Shown: positions 1 through 7,894, counted from the first letter of the stretch. The stretch: DNA of 17,604 nt from Clostridia bacterium (GCA_017382915.1 JAFNZJ010000121.1:1-17604), one strand, 5' to 3'. Notes: generated by a model not told the origin, from the sequence alone. Made by a program: numbers and translations.

Positions 1-2
1 GG

Positions 3-86
3 GAAAGCATCAGAGAAAACGGACTTATCCAGCCGGTTTCTGTCAGGAAGATAAAAGGCGGGTTTGAACTTATTGCCGGTTTATAA
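3..86 (+). CDS. 3' end of a ParB-like reading frame, apparently truncated (partial at window edge)
   Basis: The only open frame entering from the left edge encodes 27 residues that include ENGLIQPVSVRKI and GGFELIAG and then stops. This matches the ParB/Spo0J N-terminal pattern (eSI.enGllqPi.Vr...gg.yelIaGERR). The family continues with GERR, which belongs to the CTP-binding surface, followed by a helix-turn-helix domain. Here the frame reads IAGL and stops, and no frame after base 86 restores GERR. What is seen is the ParB-like core and the early stop. That the gene is decayed or rearranged is inference, because its start lies outside the window. The lepA promoter begins 20 bases later. Confidence 0.55.
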   Translation, partial: ESIRENGLIQPVSVRKIKGGFELIAGL

Positions 87-105
87 AGCATCCCGCTAGT
101 TTTAC

Positions 106-134
106 TTGATAATAGCTTACCAATATGCTATAAT
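106..134 (+). promoter_or_regulatory. sigma-A promoter for lepA
   Basis: TTGATA at 106-111 and a perfect TATAAT at 129-134 are separated by 17 bases. A TG one base before the -10 makes it an extended -10 promoter. It lies just after the ParB-like fragment and 33 bases before the lepA start, so lepA does not depend on upstream transcription. Confidence 0.75.
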
Positions 135-167
135 AACTAAAATTATGTTTTTTAGGAGAAATGCAGT

Positions 168-1973
168 TTGGCTATTGAACAGGACCATATTAGAAATTTT
201 TGCATTATTGCCCATATAGACCACGGTAAATCTACCCTTGCCGACCGCCTTTTAGAGCTTACTGAATCGGTACAGCAAAGGGATATGGAGGACCAGCTGT
301 TAGACAGTATGGACCTTGAGCGTGAGCGCGGCATTACCATTAAAGCCCACGCCGTTACCTTATACTATACCGCTAAAAATGGCGAGAAATATGAGTTTAA
401 TCTTATTGACACCCCCGGTCATGTGGACTTTAACTATGAGGTTTCACGCTCACTTGCCGCCTGCGAGGGTGCTGTTTTGGTGGTTGATGCATCACAGGGT
501 ATTGAGGCGCAAACGCTTGCCAACACCTACCTTGCGGTTGACCACAATCTTGAGCTTTTACCTGTAATAAATAAAATTGACCTGCCCAGCGCCGACCCTG
601 AGCGCGTTATAGCCGAAATTGAGGATGTTATTGGCATCCCCGCCGATGAGGCACCGCAGGTATCTGCCAAGACAGGACTTAACGTGGAGCAAATTTTAGA
701 AAAACTTATTACCGAAATTCCCGCCCCTACCGGCGACAGCACAGAACCCCTTAAAGCACTTATTTTTGATTCATATTATGACCCTTATAAGGGTGTTATA
801 GTGTACTTTAGGGTGGTTTCGGGTGAAATCAGACCCCAGCAAACCATTAAAATGATGGCTACCGGTGCCGAATTTTTAACGGTTGAGGTTGGCAGAAAAA
901 TGGCAACCTCAATGGTACCCTGCGATGTTTTAAAGGCGGGCGAGGTTGGTTACCTTGCAGCATCAATTAAAACGGTTGGCGATGCCCGCGTTGGTGATAC
1001 CATAACACTGGCTGAAAATCCCGCTGATGAGCCACTTGCAGGCTACCGCAAGGTAAATCCCGTTGTTTTTTGCGGTATCTACCCCGCCGATGGCGCCCGT
1101 TACAGCGATTTAAGGGAAGCGCTTGAAAAGCTTCAGCTTAATGATGCTTCACTTCTTTTTGAGGCCGAAACATCACAGGCGCTTGGCTTTGGTTTCCGCT
1201 GCGGCTTTTTGGGACTTCTTCATATGGAGATTATTCAAGAACGCCTTGAGCGTGAATATAATTTAGATTTAGTTACCACTGCACCCAGCGTTGTTTATAA
1301 ATTTGAGCTTACAAACGGTGAGGTAATTGAGGTGGACAACCCCACCAACTACCCCGACCCCGCTACCATAGCCTCGGCAATGGAGCCGGTTGCCGATGTT
1401 CACATTTTTTCTCCCCGTGAATATATTGGTGATATTATGGGGCTTTGTCAAGAACGCAGGGGCGAATATCAAGACACAAAATATATGGGCGACCGCGTTG
1501 ATTTGCATTATGTTATGCCGATTGGTGAAATTGTATACGACTTTTTTGATGCACTTAAATCAAGAACTCGCGGTTATGCAAGCTATGACTATGAAATAAA
1601 GGGCTACCAAACCTCAAAACTGGTTAAGCTTGATGTAATGCTTGCCGGTGATACGGTTGATGCGCTTTCATTTATAGTTCACTCTGACAATGCATACCCA
1701 AGGGCACGCCGCATTGCCGAAAAGTTAAAGGAATTTATTCCGCGTCAACTTTTTGAGGTACCCATTCAGGTTGCGGTTGGCGGTAAAATTATCGCTCGTG
1801 AGACGGTCAAAGCCATGCGTAAGGATGTTTTGGCCAAGTGCTACGGCGGTGATATTACCCGTAAGAAAAAACTGCTTGAAAAACAAAAGGAAGGTAAAAA
1901 GCGTATGCGCCAGTTAGGTTCTGTTGAGGTTCCGCAAGAGGCGTTTATGGCGGTTTTAAAACTGGATGAATAA
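168..1973 (+). CDS. lepA: Elongation factor 4 (LepA), ribosome back-translocating GTPase
   Basis: This 601-residue protein is the translational GTPase LepA/EF4, which binds ribosomes, is reported to act on stalled or mis-translocated complexes, and affects initiation. The GTPase motifs are clear: P-loop AHIDHGKST at residues 15-23, then DTPGH, NKID and SAKTG. The LepA-specific C-terminal domain ends with RKDVLAKCYGGDITRKKKLL and KKRMRQLGSVEVPQEAF. The length matches the family norm of about 600. The start is TTG at 168, with AGGAGA eight bases upstream; the ATG at 161 is out of frame and stops after five codons. The gene overlaps the following apbE-type gene by eight bases, so the two are probably co-transcribed. 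Confidence 0.98.
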   Translation: MAIEQDHIRNFCIIAHIDHGKSTLADRLLELTESVQQRDMEDQLLDSMDLERERGITIKAHAVTLYYTAKNGEKYEFNLIDTPGHVDFNYEVSRSLAACEGAVLVVDASQGIEAQTLANTYLAVDHNLELLPVINKIDLPSADPERVIAEIEDVIGIPADEAPQVSAKTGLNVEQILEKLITEIPAPTGDSTEPLKALIFDSYYDPYKGVIVYFRVVSGEIRPQQTIKMMATGAEFLTVEVGRKMATSMVPCDVLKAGEVGYLAASIKTVGDARVGDTITLAENPADEPLAGYRKVNPVVFCGIYPADGARYSDLREALEKLQLNDASLLFEAETSQALGFGFRCGFLGLLHMEIIQERLEREYNLDLVTTAPSVVYKFELTNGEVIEVDNPTNYPDPATIASAMEPVADVHIFSPREYIGDIMGLCQERRGEYQDTKYMGDRVDLHYVMPIGEIVYDFFDALKSRTRGYASYDYEIKGYQTSKLVKLDVMLAGDTVDALSFIVHSDNAYPRARRIAEKLKEFIPRQLFEVPIQVAVGGKIIARETVKAMRKDVLAKCYGGDITRKKKLLEKQKEGKKRMRQLGSVEVPQEAFMAVLKLDE

Positions 1974-2961
1974 GGTAGAATTATTCAAAAGATTATCTAT
2001 TTTCGCTTTAATTTTGCTTTTATTATGCGGTGGTTGGCTACTATTCAAAAAGCCTTCCACCATATCCCGCACCTTTTTTACGGCCGATACAGTATGCAGT
2101 ATAACTTTGTATGACGGCAGTGAAGAATTGCTTGACAGCGCTGTGGAGCTTACAGGCAGTCTTGCAAATAAACTGAACTGCTATTTGGAATCATCCGAAC
2201 TATCTAAGCTTAATAAAGATAAAATAATTAAATTCCCATCTGATGAGCTTAAAGAAGCGGTTGAGCTTGGGCTTTATTACAGTGCCCTTAAGGATGGTGT
2301 TTTTGACATAACCATTAAACCGGTAAGCCAGCTTTGGGATTTTAAAAATGGTACTATGCCAAATTCTGCCGATGTTACCGATGCACTTAAAAAGGTAAAT
2401 TATAAAAGCATTGAAATAACCGATAATCAAATAACCTTAAAAGACGGTGCTGAAATTGATTTAGGCGCGGTTGCAAAAGGGTATATTGCTAAAAAAGTTA
2501 GCGATTTTCTATTAAAAAACGGCGTAAAATCAGCAATTATTAACCTGGGCGGCAATGTTACCGTTTTGGGTGATAATAATGGTGATGCCTTTAATGTAGG
2601 CATACAAAAGCCGTTTGGTGAGGGCAGTTTGGCCACCGTAAAGGTAAAGGATTTTTCGGTAGTAACAAGCGGCACATACCAGCGCTGTTTTAAAAAGGAT
2701 GGCACCCTTTACCACCATTTGCTAAATACCAAAACAGGTATGCCGCAAAATACCGACCTTGCATCTGTAACGGTTATTACCAAAAGCGCAGGGGATGCCG
2801 ACCCAATGTCAACACTATGCTTTTTGCTTGGCGCTGATGACGGTATGGCACTGATTGAACATACCGATGGTTTTGAGGCCGTATTTATTGATAATAACGG
2901 CAATATTAAGTTGTCATCAGGTTTGGTTAAAAACTTTGAAAATATCATTTCATTAAAATAA
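1966..2961 (+). CDS. apbE: ApbE-family FAD:protein FMN transferase, membrane-anchored
   Basis: ApbE enzymes use Mg2+ and FAD to attach FMN covalently to a threonine of partner flavoproteins such as RnfG, RnfD or NqrC on the outer face of the membrane. Visible family blocks are LGAVAKGYIAKK (about 166-177), INLGGNVTVLG (about 191-201), YHHLLNTKTGMP (from 249) and GDADPMST (276-283), the last contributing metal ligands. Residues 10-27 form one hydrophobic segment. The LLLCGG stretch is not a good lipobox because leucine precedes the cysteine, so an uncleaved signal anchor seems likelier than a lipoprotein. The ATG at 1966 lies inside the end of lepA, suggesting translational coupling. No Rnf, Nqr or other obvious flavin acceptor gene is nearby, so the target is unknown. 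The length of 331 is normal. Confidence 0.93.
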   Translation: MNKVELFKRLSIFALILLLLCGGWLLFKKPSTISRTFFTADTVCSITLYDGSEELLDSAVELTGSLANKLNCYLESSELSKLNKDKIIKFPSDELKEAVELGLYYSALKDGVFDITIKPVSQLWDFKNGTMPNSADVTDALKKVNYKSIEITDNQITLKDGAEIDLGAVAKGYIAKKVSDFLLKNGVKSAIINLGGNVTVLGDNNGDAFNVGIQKPFGEGSLATVKVKDFSVVTSGTYQRCFKKDGTLYHHLLNTKTGMPQNTDLASVTVITKSAGDADPMSTLCFLLGADDGMALIEHTDGFEAVFIDNNGNIKLSSGLVKNFENIISLK

Positions 2962-3104
2962 AGTAAGTGGCAATATAAAAGCAAAAAGACCCCACAAACA
3001 GCAAAAAGCTTATTGCCCTTATTACCGCCTTTCCACACACCCTGCCCAAAGTGAAGTTGTGGTTTGTTTGCTATATGCTACTGGTACAGCTTGTATTTTA
3101 AAGC

Positions 3105-3141
3105 AAAAGGTTCGGGAGGAATTTTTCCTCCCGAACCTTTT
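3105..3141. terminator. Strong bidirectional terminator between apbE and the carboxypeptidase gene
   Basis: A perfect 17-bp stem (3105-3121 with 3125-3141) closes on a three-base loop and is flanked by A and T runs on both sides. It can therefore end the plus-strand lepA-apbE transcript and the convergent minus-strand gene, whose stop codon lies four bases away. The 143 bases between apbE and this hairpin (2962-3104) show no gene. Confidence 0.92.
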
Positions 3142-3144
3142 TAA

Positions 3145-4479
3145 TTATTTAATTCTAACGCGCCTTCTTCTGCGACGTTTACGACGGCGATTTTTAATAA
3201 TCAGATAAATTATCATAATGGCAATAACTATGCCAATAATTATAATAACCGTTTTAAAAAATGAGCCTGTAAATAAATCGGTAATGCTTTTTACAAAGGC
3301 AAGCATACCACTGCGCTCCACCGCATTTGTGGCAACCAGCGGTACCGTTGCAATCTCCTCACCCGCATATTTTACGGTGGCAATTCCAAGCTCCTGCCCT
3401 GCCGTAATCGGTGCCTCTGCAGGGTCTTTGTGCAGGTCAATTTCAATTTTAAAAGCCGATTCCTCTGCCTGCTTTGGAACAACGGCATTTACCGGATGCT
3501 TAAGTGCCAGTGCTACATAGTCACTGTCGCTTGAAAGCTCAACAGGGCATTCACCAACGGGGGTTAAGGTACTGTAAACCTCACGGTATTCAAACTCATT
3601 AAACACCCACTCATAAAGCTTTTTGGTCTCACTAAACTCGTACCTTACCTTTGCACCCTTTTCATTGGTTACGGGGCATTTCATAACAACGCAAACATAT
3701 GTTACGCCCTTTTCCTCAGCATAGGTTATAAGGCAACGACCTGCGGGGTCGGTGTAGCCCGTTTTTCCGCCATCAACCGGGCGGTAGTAGGTATTTGGCA
3801 TTGAAGTGTTAGGGTCCTGTATAAAAACGGTGGTTGCAAGTACACGACGATGTGGTGTTTTATTGGTGGCAGGCACATAGTGGCGCACCGTACCAAATAT
3901 TTTTTTAAAGGTTTCATTTTTAAGGGCGTACTTTGTTAAAAGGTACATATCCCTGGGGGTGGTGTAGTGGTTATCATCATGAAGGCCATGGGCATTCATA
4001 TAATGGGTGCCGTTCATACCAAGTTCTTTTGCCTTTGCATTCATTTTATCAACAAAACCGGGTATGGTACCACCAAAATGCTCGGCCAACATATTTGCGG
4101 CATCATTTGCCGAATGTACCAACAAAATATAAAGCAGTTCAATTGCGGGCAGTTGTTCATCGGCAACCAAATTAAAGACCGATGAATCGGTGCCAAGCAA
4201 TAAATCAAGTGTATCTTTATTGGCTGTAACAATGGTGTTTTCTAAATCCTTACACTCATCCAAAACAACCATAGCGGTCATTATTTTGGTAAGCGATGCG
4301 GGATAAAGCCTTTGGTCGGCATTTTTTTCATAAATTACCGTGTCGGTGTCGGTATTGGCAATAAGACAACCCTCAGCCGTAACGCTGAAGGAGGATGGCA
4401 TATATGCGGCGGCGGGGGTTACACAGAGCCCACACAGTAAAAAAATTATTAAAATTAAAGAAATTGCTTTTTTTACCAT
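3145..4479 (-). CDS. D-alanyl-D-alanine carboxypeptidase, S11 / DacF type
   Basis: This penicillin-binding-protein-type serine peptidase trims the terminal D-Ala from peptidoglycan pentapeptides outside the cell. The catalytic motifs are SLTK (Ser62, Lys65), SAN (123-125) and KTG (239-241). Residues 1-25 are a signal peptide with an AAA cleavage region. A beta-rich C-terminal PBP5-like domain follows, then a transmembrane helix at about 409-428 and a 16-residue tail with ten Arg and three Lys. Most family members end in an amphipathic helix, so the true transmembrane segment with a polybasic cytoplasmic tail is a variation. The ATG at 4479 is preferred because GGGTGA lies about eight bases upstream. 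A TTG at 4494 is in frame, but using it would put the ribosome binding site inside the gene. The gene is convergent with apbE and divergent from the phosphoesterase gene. The protein is 444 residues long. Confidence 0.95.
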   Translation of the reverse strand: MVKKAISLILIIFLLCGLCVTPAAAYMPSSFSVTAEGCLIANTDTDTVIYEKNADQRLYPASLTKIMTAMVVLDECKDLENTIVTANKDTLDLLLGTDSSVFNLVADEQLPAIELLYILLVHSANDAANMLAEHFGGTIPGFVDKMNAKAKELGMNGTHYMNAHGLHDDNHYTTPRDMYLLTKYALKNETFKKIFGTVRHYVPATNKTPHRRVLATTVFIQDPNTSMPNTYYRPVDGGKTGYTDPAGRCLITYAEEKGVTYVCVVMKCPVTNEKGAKVRYEFSETKKLYEWVFNEFEYREVYSTLTPVGECPVELSSDSDYVALALKHPVNAVVPKQAEESAFKIEIDLHKDPAEAPITAGQELGIATVKYAGEEIATVPLVATNAVERSGMLAFVKSITDLFTGSFFKTVIIIIGIVIAIMIIYLIIKNRRRKRRRRRRVRIK

Positions 4480-4550
4480 AGATTTTTCACCCAAGTTGTA
4501 GTATAATTATCTATAATAACAGTATACATTATTTTTAAGCATTTTTAAAG

Positions 4551-4562
4551 AGTAAATTTACT
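4551..4562. repeat. 12-bp perfect palindrome in the carboxypeptidase/phosphoesterase intergenic region
   Basis: AGTAAATTTACT is its own reverse complement and lies between two divergent genes, 32 bases before the phosphoesterase start. The surroundings are very AT-rich, so it may be chance. It could also be an operator. I could not place a convincing promoter for either gene in 4480-4593. Confidence 0.3.
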
Positions 4563-4593
4563 TAATTTTTTATTAATTTTTCGGAGGCTAAAA

Positions 4594-5370
4594 ATGGTAT
4601 ATATCACGGGCGATATGCACGGCGATGAATCCCGTTTATATGATAAAGAGTGGCGCAAGCTTAAAAAGGACGATGTGCTTATAATCTGCGGCGATTTTGG
4701 CTTTGTTTGGGATAACAGCCCAAGGGAGCAAAGCACCCTTAAGTATTTGGGCAGCAGAAAGTTTACCGTCTGCTTTTTAGATGGCGCACACGAAAACTTT
4801 GAGCTTATTCGTAAATACCGCCAAACGGTATGGAAGGGCGGCAAGGTACACCGCATAAGCGGAAATCTTTTTCATTTAATGCGGGGTGAAATTTTTGAAA
4901 TTGAAGGGCACAAAATATTCACCTTTGGCGGCGGTGAAAGCTTAGACAAAGATATTCGTATGGAGCAACAGCATTGGTGGAAGGCAGAGCTGCCATCCCC
5001 CACCGAAATGGCACACGGTGCCGCCAATTTGGATGAATGTGCAGGTCAGGTTGATTACATATTAACACATGAGCCACCATCACTTGTTAAAAGCGCTATG
5101 CTGCTTAAAAACGGCGATGTTGACAGCGTTAATAAGCTTAACGGCTTTTTGGATGAAATAGGTAAATACTGCAGCTACAAGCAGTGGTATTTTGGCTCAC
5201 ATCACGAGGACAGGCGCATAACCCCCCACCACACCTGCGTATTTAATAAAATTTTACCTATTGACACCTATACCTACGACCCACAAAGCGGCGCAAAGCA
5301 GTTATCATTTTTTGATGATGAGCCAGTGCCTGCTATACTTAACAAAAAAAGATTTTGGAGCAAAAAATAA
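4594..5370 (+). CDS. Calcineurin-like metallophosphoesterase with an altered second metal site
   Basis: This 258-residue protein has the calcineurin-like fold motifs: GDMHGD with Asp7 and His9, GDFGFVWD with Asp34, DGAHENF at 63-69, LTHEPPS with His159, and FGSHHEDRR with His203 and His204. Relatives of this clostridial subgroup normally read DGNHENF and FGHxHxx. Here the metal-binding Asn is Ala65 and the first His of GHxH is Ser202, both usually ligands of the same metal ion, although His203 might compensate. The presumed catalytic His66 is kept. The substrate is unknown; relatives are annotated only as phosphoesterases. The ATG at 4594 follows GGAGG by six bases. The stop overlaps the next start as TAATG, indicating an operon with the C_GCAxxG_C_C and SGNH genes. 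Confidence 0.85.
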   Translation: MVYITGDMHGDESRLYDKEWRKLKKDDVLIICGDFGFVWDNSPREQSTLKYLGSRKFTVCFLDGAHENFELIRKYRQTVWKGGKVHRISGNLFHLMRGEIFEIEGHKIFTFGGGESLDKDIRMEQQHWWKAELPSPTEMAHGAANLDECAGQVDYILTHEPPSLVKSAMLLKNGDVDSVNKLNGFLDEIGKYCSYKQWYFGSHHEDRRITPHHTCVFNKILPIDTYTYDPQSGAKQLSFFDDEPVPAILNKKRFWSKK

Positions 5371-5813
5371 TGGACCGTAAAAATAAAGCAAAACAACTTT
5401 TCTTAAAGGGCAATAACTGTGCACAGGCAGTATTTGCGGCATTTTCAGATATTACAGGTATTGATGAAAAGTCGGCATTTTTTATGGCATCATCCTTTGG
5501 CGGCGGTATGGGTCACATTGGTGAAACCTGCGGCGCAGTAACGGGTATGCTTATGGCGGCAGGTCCGCTTTTAGGCTATGGCGAAAATGCTACCGCCGAA
5601 GTAAAGCAGGGCTACTACAAGGAAGTCAAAGCCCTTACCGATGAATTTAAGGCCGAATTTGGGGGGCTTAGATGCCCTGCACTTATGGCAAGGCTTAACG
5701 GCGGTGAATATAATCTGCCCGATGATGAAGATTATAAATCCCGCCCCTGCCTTATTTTTGTTGAAAAGGCAGTGGAAATTTTAGAAAAAAAGCTTGAAAG
5801 GCAAGGTAAATAA
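5370..5813 (+). CDS. C_GCAxxG_C_C family protein (putative redox or Fe-S protein)
   Basis: This small protein of 147 residues carries the pattern that names the family: NNCAQAV with Cys17, GETCGAVTG with Cys54, then Cys102 (RCPAL) and Cys127 (RPCLIFV), with a glycine-rich GGGMGHIGE loop before the second cysteine. The four spaced cysteines suggest a metal or iron-sulfur site or a redox role, but the function of the family is not established. The ATG at 5370 is chosen because GGAG lies nine bases upstream and it overlaps the phosphoesterase stop by one base. An in-frame TTG at 5355 would place that ribosome binding site inside the gene. The following hydrolase starts two bases after this stop, so the three genes are probably translated from one message. 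Confidence 0.88.
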   Translation: MDRKNKAKQLFLKGNNCAQAVFAAFSDITGIDEKSAFFMASSFGGGMGHIGETCGAVTGMLMAAGPLLGYGENATAEVKQGYYKEVKALTDEFKAEFGGLRCPALMARLNGGEYNLPDDEDYKSRPCLIFVEKAVEILEKKLERQGK

Positions 5814-5814
5814 T

Positions 5815-6447
5815 ATGGAACTTAAAGGCTTAAAGGTTAATTTTTTAGGCGACAGTATTACACAGGGTGTAGGCGCTACCGACCAACCAAATTTGGGTTA
5901 TGTTGGCGTGCTGCGTGATGACTACGGCATTGATGCACGCAACTATGGCCTTACAGGCACCAGAATTGCCCAAACCCGCGAACCTACCATTAACCCCGCA
6001 CAGGACCACGATTTTTGCGGCAGGGCCCTTGAAATGGACAATGATGCAGATGTGGTTGTTGTTTTTGGCGGTACCAACGACTTTGGTCAGGGTTATATTC
6101 CGCTTGGCCGTTTTAACGACCAAACTCCATTTTCCTTTTACGGCGCACTTCACACCCTTTATGTAAGCCTTATAAATAAATATCCAACCAAAAAGATTGT
6201 GGTTATTACTCCCCTGCACCGTGAAAACGAAAACAGGTTTGGCACCAGTCTTTCGGCCTATGTAAAGGCTGTTCGTGAGGTGGCCGAGTGGTACTCCTTA
6301 CCCGTTTTAGATTTATATAAAAATTTAGGTGCAAACCCCAATGTTCCTATAATTAAACAGACCTATATGCCCGACGGACTGCACCCCAATAATTTGGGTC
6401 ATAAACTGATTGCAGAAAAAATTGCAGCATTTTTAAGGGCAATGTAG
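5815..6447 (+). CDS. SGNH/GDSL-family hydrolase (esterase or lipase-like)
   Basis: A 210-residue SGNH hydrolase. Block I is FLGDSITQGVG with nucleophile Ser14, block II is YGLTGTRIA around Gly45, block III is GGTNDF with Asn88, and block V is PDGLHP with Asp187 and His190. These enzymes hydrolyse esters (acyl groups on sugars, lipids or cell-wall polymers); the substrate cannot be deduced here. There is no signal peptide, so it should act in the cytoplasm. The ATG at 5815 has AAGG about eight bases upstream; a TTG at 5794 inside the previous gene is less likely. It is the third gene of the phosphoesterase set. No GC-rich terminator follows, and 6448-6500 is AT-rich spacer. Confidence 0.92.
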   Translation: MELKGLKVNFLGDSITQGVGATDQPNLGYVGVLRDDYGIDARNYGLTGTRIAQTREPTINPAQDHDFCGRALEMDNDADVVVVFGGTNDFGQGYIPLGRFNDQTPFSFYGALHTLYVSLINKYPTKKIVVITPLHRENENRFGTSLSAYVKAVREVAEWYSLPVLDLYKNLGANPNVPIIKQTYMPDGLHPNNLGHKLIAEKIAAFLRAM

Positions 6448-6501
6448 ACTATATTACCAAATATATTATAACTATAACCTTAAAATTTTTTAAATTTGCT
6501 A

Positions 6502-6530
6502 TTGCATTTTATCTTTTTTTGTGGTATTAT
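6502..6530 (+). promoter_or_regulatory. Promoter for rpmE
   Basis: TTGCAT at 6502-6507 and TATTAT at 6525-6530 are separated by 17 bases. A TGG just before the -10 gives an extended -10 element. It lies 34 bases upstream of the rpmE start. Confidence 0.65.
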
Positions 6531-6564
6531 TTTAACGTTGACCGATTTTGAAAGGGGTGTCAGT

Positions 6565-6774
6565 ATGAAACAGGGAATTCATCCTAAGTATGAAACCACC
6601 ACCGTTAAGTGTGCATGTGGTGCTGAATTTGAAACTCGCTCTACCAAGGAAAACATCCGTTTGGATATTTGCTCCAAATGTCATCCTTTCTTTACTGGAA
6701 AGCAAAAGCTGGTTGATACCGGCGGACGTGTAGACCGTTTCAAAAAGCGTTTCAATATGGAAGAGAGCAAATAA
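6565..6774 (+). CDS. rpmE: 50S ribosomal protein L31, zinc-binding (C+) form
   Basis: A 69-residue ribosomal protein L31, which sits in the central protuberance of the large subunit and bridges the two subunits. It begins MKQGIHPKYETTTVKCACG, as is typical. Four cysteines (Cys16, Cys18, Cys36, Cys39) form the Zn2+ site of the C+ type, as opposed to the zinc-free paralogue made in zinc starvation. The start at 6565 has AGGGG seven bases upstream; in-frame codons further upstream overlap the promoter and do not belong to the protein. The gene has its own promoter and a strong terminator, so it is probably monocistronic. Confidence 0.97.
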   Translation: MKQGIHPKYETTTVKCACGAEFETRSTKENIRLDICSKCHPFFTGKQKLVDTGGRVDRFKKRFNMEESK

Positions 6775-6795
6775 TTATTCTTTAAAAGATAATTT

Positions 6796-6824
6796 AACCC
6801 CGTGTGCTTTAAGCACACGGGGTT
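6796..6824 (+). terminator. Rho-independent terminator of rpmE
   Basis: A 12-bp perfect GC-rich stem (6796-6807 with 6813-6824) with a TTTAA loop is followed by TTGCTTTTTT. The minus-strand PHP gene ends 14 bases beyond. On that strand the following T-tract is poor, so the hairpin serves mainly rpmE. Confidence 0.9.
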
Positions 6825-6837
6825 TTGCTTTTTTATA

Positions 6838-7869
6838 TTATAAAACATCTTCGGGGTAAAAGGCGTTTGTGCAGGCCTTCCGTCCCCTTTCATCCACAAC
6901 GGTAAACCTAAACCAACCATATTCAGGTCTTATAATAAAGTTGGCATATTCTATTGGCTGACCGTTTTCAGCATAATAGACCTGTGAATTACGAATTTCA
7001 AAGGTTATTATAATGCGGTCGGCGGGGGCGGTGGTTATGTGGGCTTTGCCCTCCTCATCAACCCAAATATCCTTGATTTCGGGTCCTTCAGATGCGTAAA
7101 AATCGCCATCCTCCAGCGCTTTGGTAATGGTACGGTATTTTAAATCCTTTGCCCTTATTACGGTAAAGGCAAGACCCGAATCAAATCGGCGGGTACCCAT
7201 AGGCTTTTTATTATGATTATCATCGGCGCCTATGCAATAAAGTCTTTGTCCCTTTTCAAGCATATCATTATAAACTCTAGGGTTATAATCATCATACCCT
7301 TCGGCCGATGCGCCACCGTTAAAAATTTCAAAGGCGTGCATACCGTTATAATTCATATATTCGGGGTAGCTTTCATAGGACCAGGTGGGGTGATTATAGG
7401 TGACAAAAAAGCCTTTTTTTCTTGCCGTTTGCATAATATAGCTAATACATTCAGGTGTGTACTCGCGCTCAAAATCGGGCTCATTTTCATCAAACTTAAC
7501 TAAATGGGCATTTTTTGGTGCATTATGGATTAAATACTTACTGCGGTGCCAAAATGGCTGAATTAAATTATCCTCATCCAAGGCAATAAAACAAATATGG
7601 CAGGTTTTTATTTTATAAAATGGCTCATCCTTGGGCTCATTTATTTCCATTTCAAAACCGTGAAGAATTAAAAAGTTTTCATCACCAAGCTCATCGTGGG
7701 GAATTAAAATATCGTGGTCGGTATAGGCAAGTACCGAATAGCCCAAATCCTTATAAACTTTAGCAACCTGCTCAGGGGTGTAGTGTCCGTCCGAAAGGTT
7801 GGTATGGCAGTGTAAATTTGCCTTATATGAGTTAATCTCATCACTTTTAGGAAGTAAATATTTTTTCAT
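6838..7869 (-). CDS. PHP-domain metal-dependent phosphoesterase
   Basis: A 343-residue stand-alone PHP (polymerase and histidinol phosphatase) domain protein. Metal-ligand motifs are NLHCHTNLSDG with His20 and His22, YTDHD at 49-53, TYNHPTWS in the middle, and GADDNHN toward the C-terminus. Members hydrolyse phosphate esters with two or three divalent metals; known substrates range from histidinol phosphate to nucleotide phosphates, and this one cannot be assigned. The C-terminal 80 residues look like an extra beta-rich domain after the barrel. There is no signal peptide. The ATG at 7869 is preceded by AGGTGA on the minus strand and by a very good promoter. It appears monocistronic. Confidence 0.9.
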   Translation of the reverse strand: MKKYLLPKSDEINSYKANLHCHTNLSDGHYTPEQVAKVYKDLGYSVLAYTDHDILIPHDELGDENFLILHGFEMEINEPKDEPFYKIKTCHICFIALDEDNLIQPFWHRSKYLIHNAPKNAHLVKFDENEPDFEREYTPECISYIMQTARKKGFFVTYNHPTWSYESYPEYMNYNGMHAFEIFNGGASAEGYDDYNPRVYNDMLEKGQRLYCIGADDNHNKKPMGTRRFDSGLAFTVIRAKDLKYRTITKALEDGDFYASEGPEIKDIWVDEEGKAHITTAPADRIIITFEIRNSQVYYAENGQPIEYANFIIRPEYGWFRFTVVDERGRKACTNAFYPEDVL

Positions 7870-7894
7870 ATTATCACCTGCTTTTTATAGTATA

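Noticed and set aside
161..178. ATG at 161 as the lepA start
   Set aside because: It is out of frame with lepA and stops after five codons; TTG at 168 has AGGAGA at the right distance.
2709..3038. Minus-strand frame with a hydrophobic stretch overlapping the end of apbE
   Set aside because: Most of it is antisense to conserved ApbE motifs, and no ribosome binding site or promoter was seen.
4499..4530. TATACT and TATAAT-like words as promoters for the carboxypeptidase or phosphoesterase
   Set aside because: No -35 element stands at an acceptable distance for either strand; the region is simply AT-rich.
5845..6219. Minus-strand reading frame opposite the SGNH hydrolase
   Set aside because: It is antisense to a gene with complete catalytic blocks and has no independent signals.
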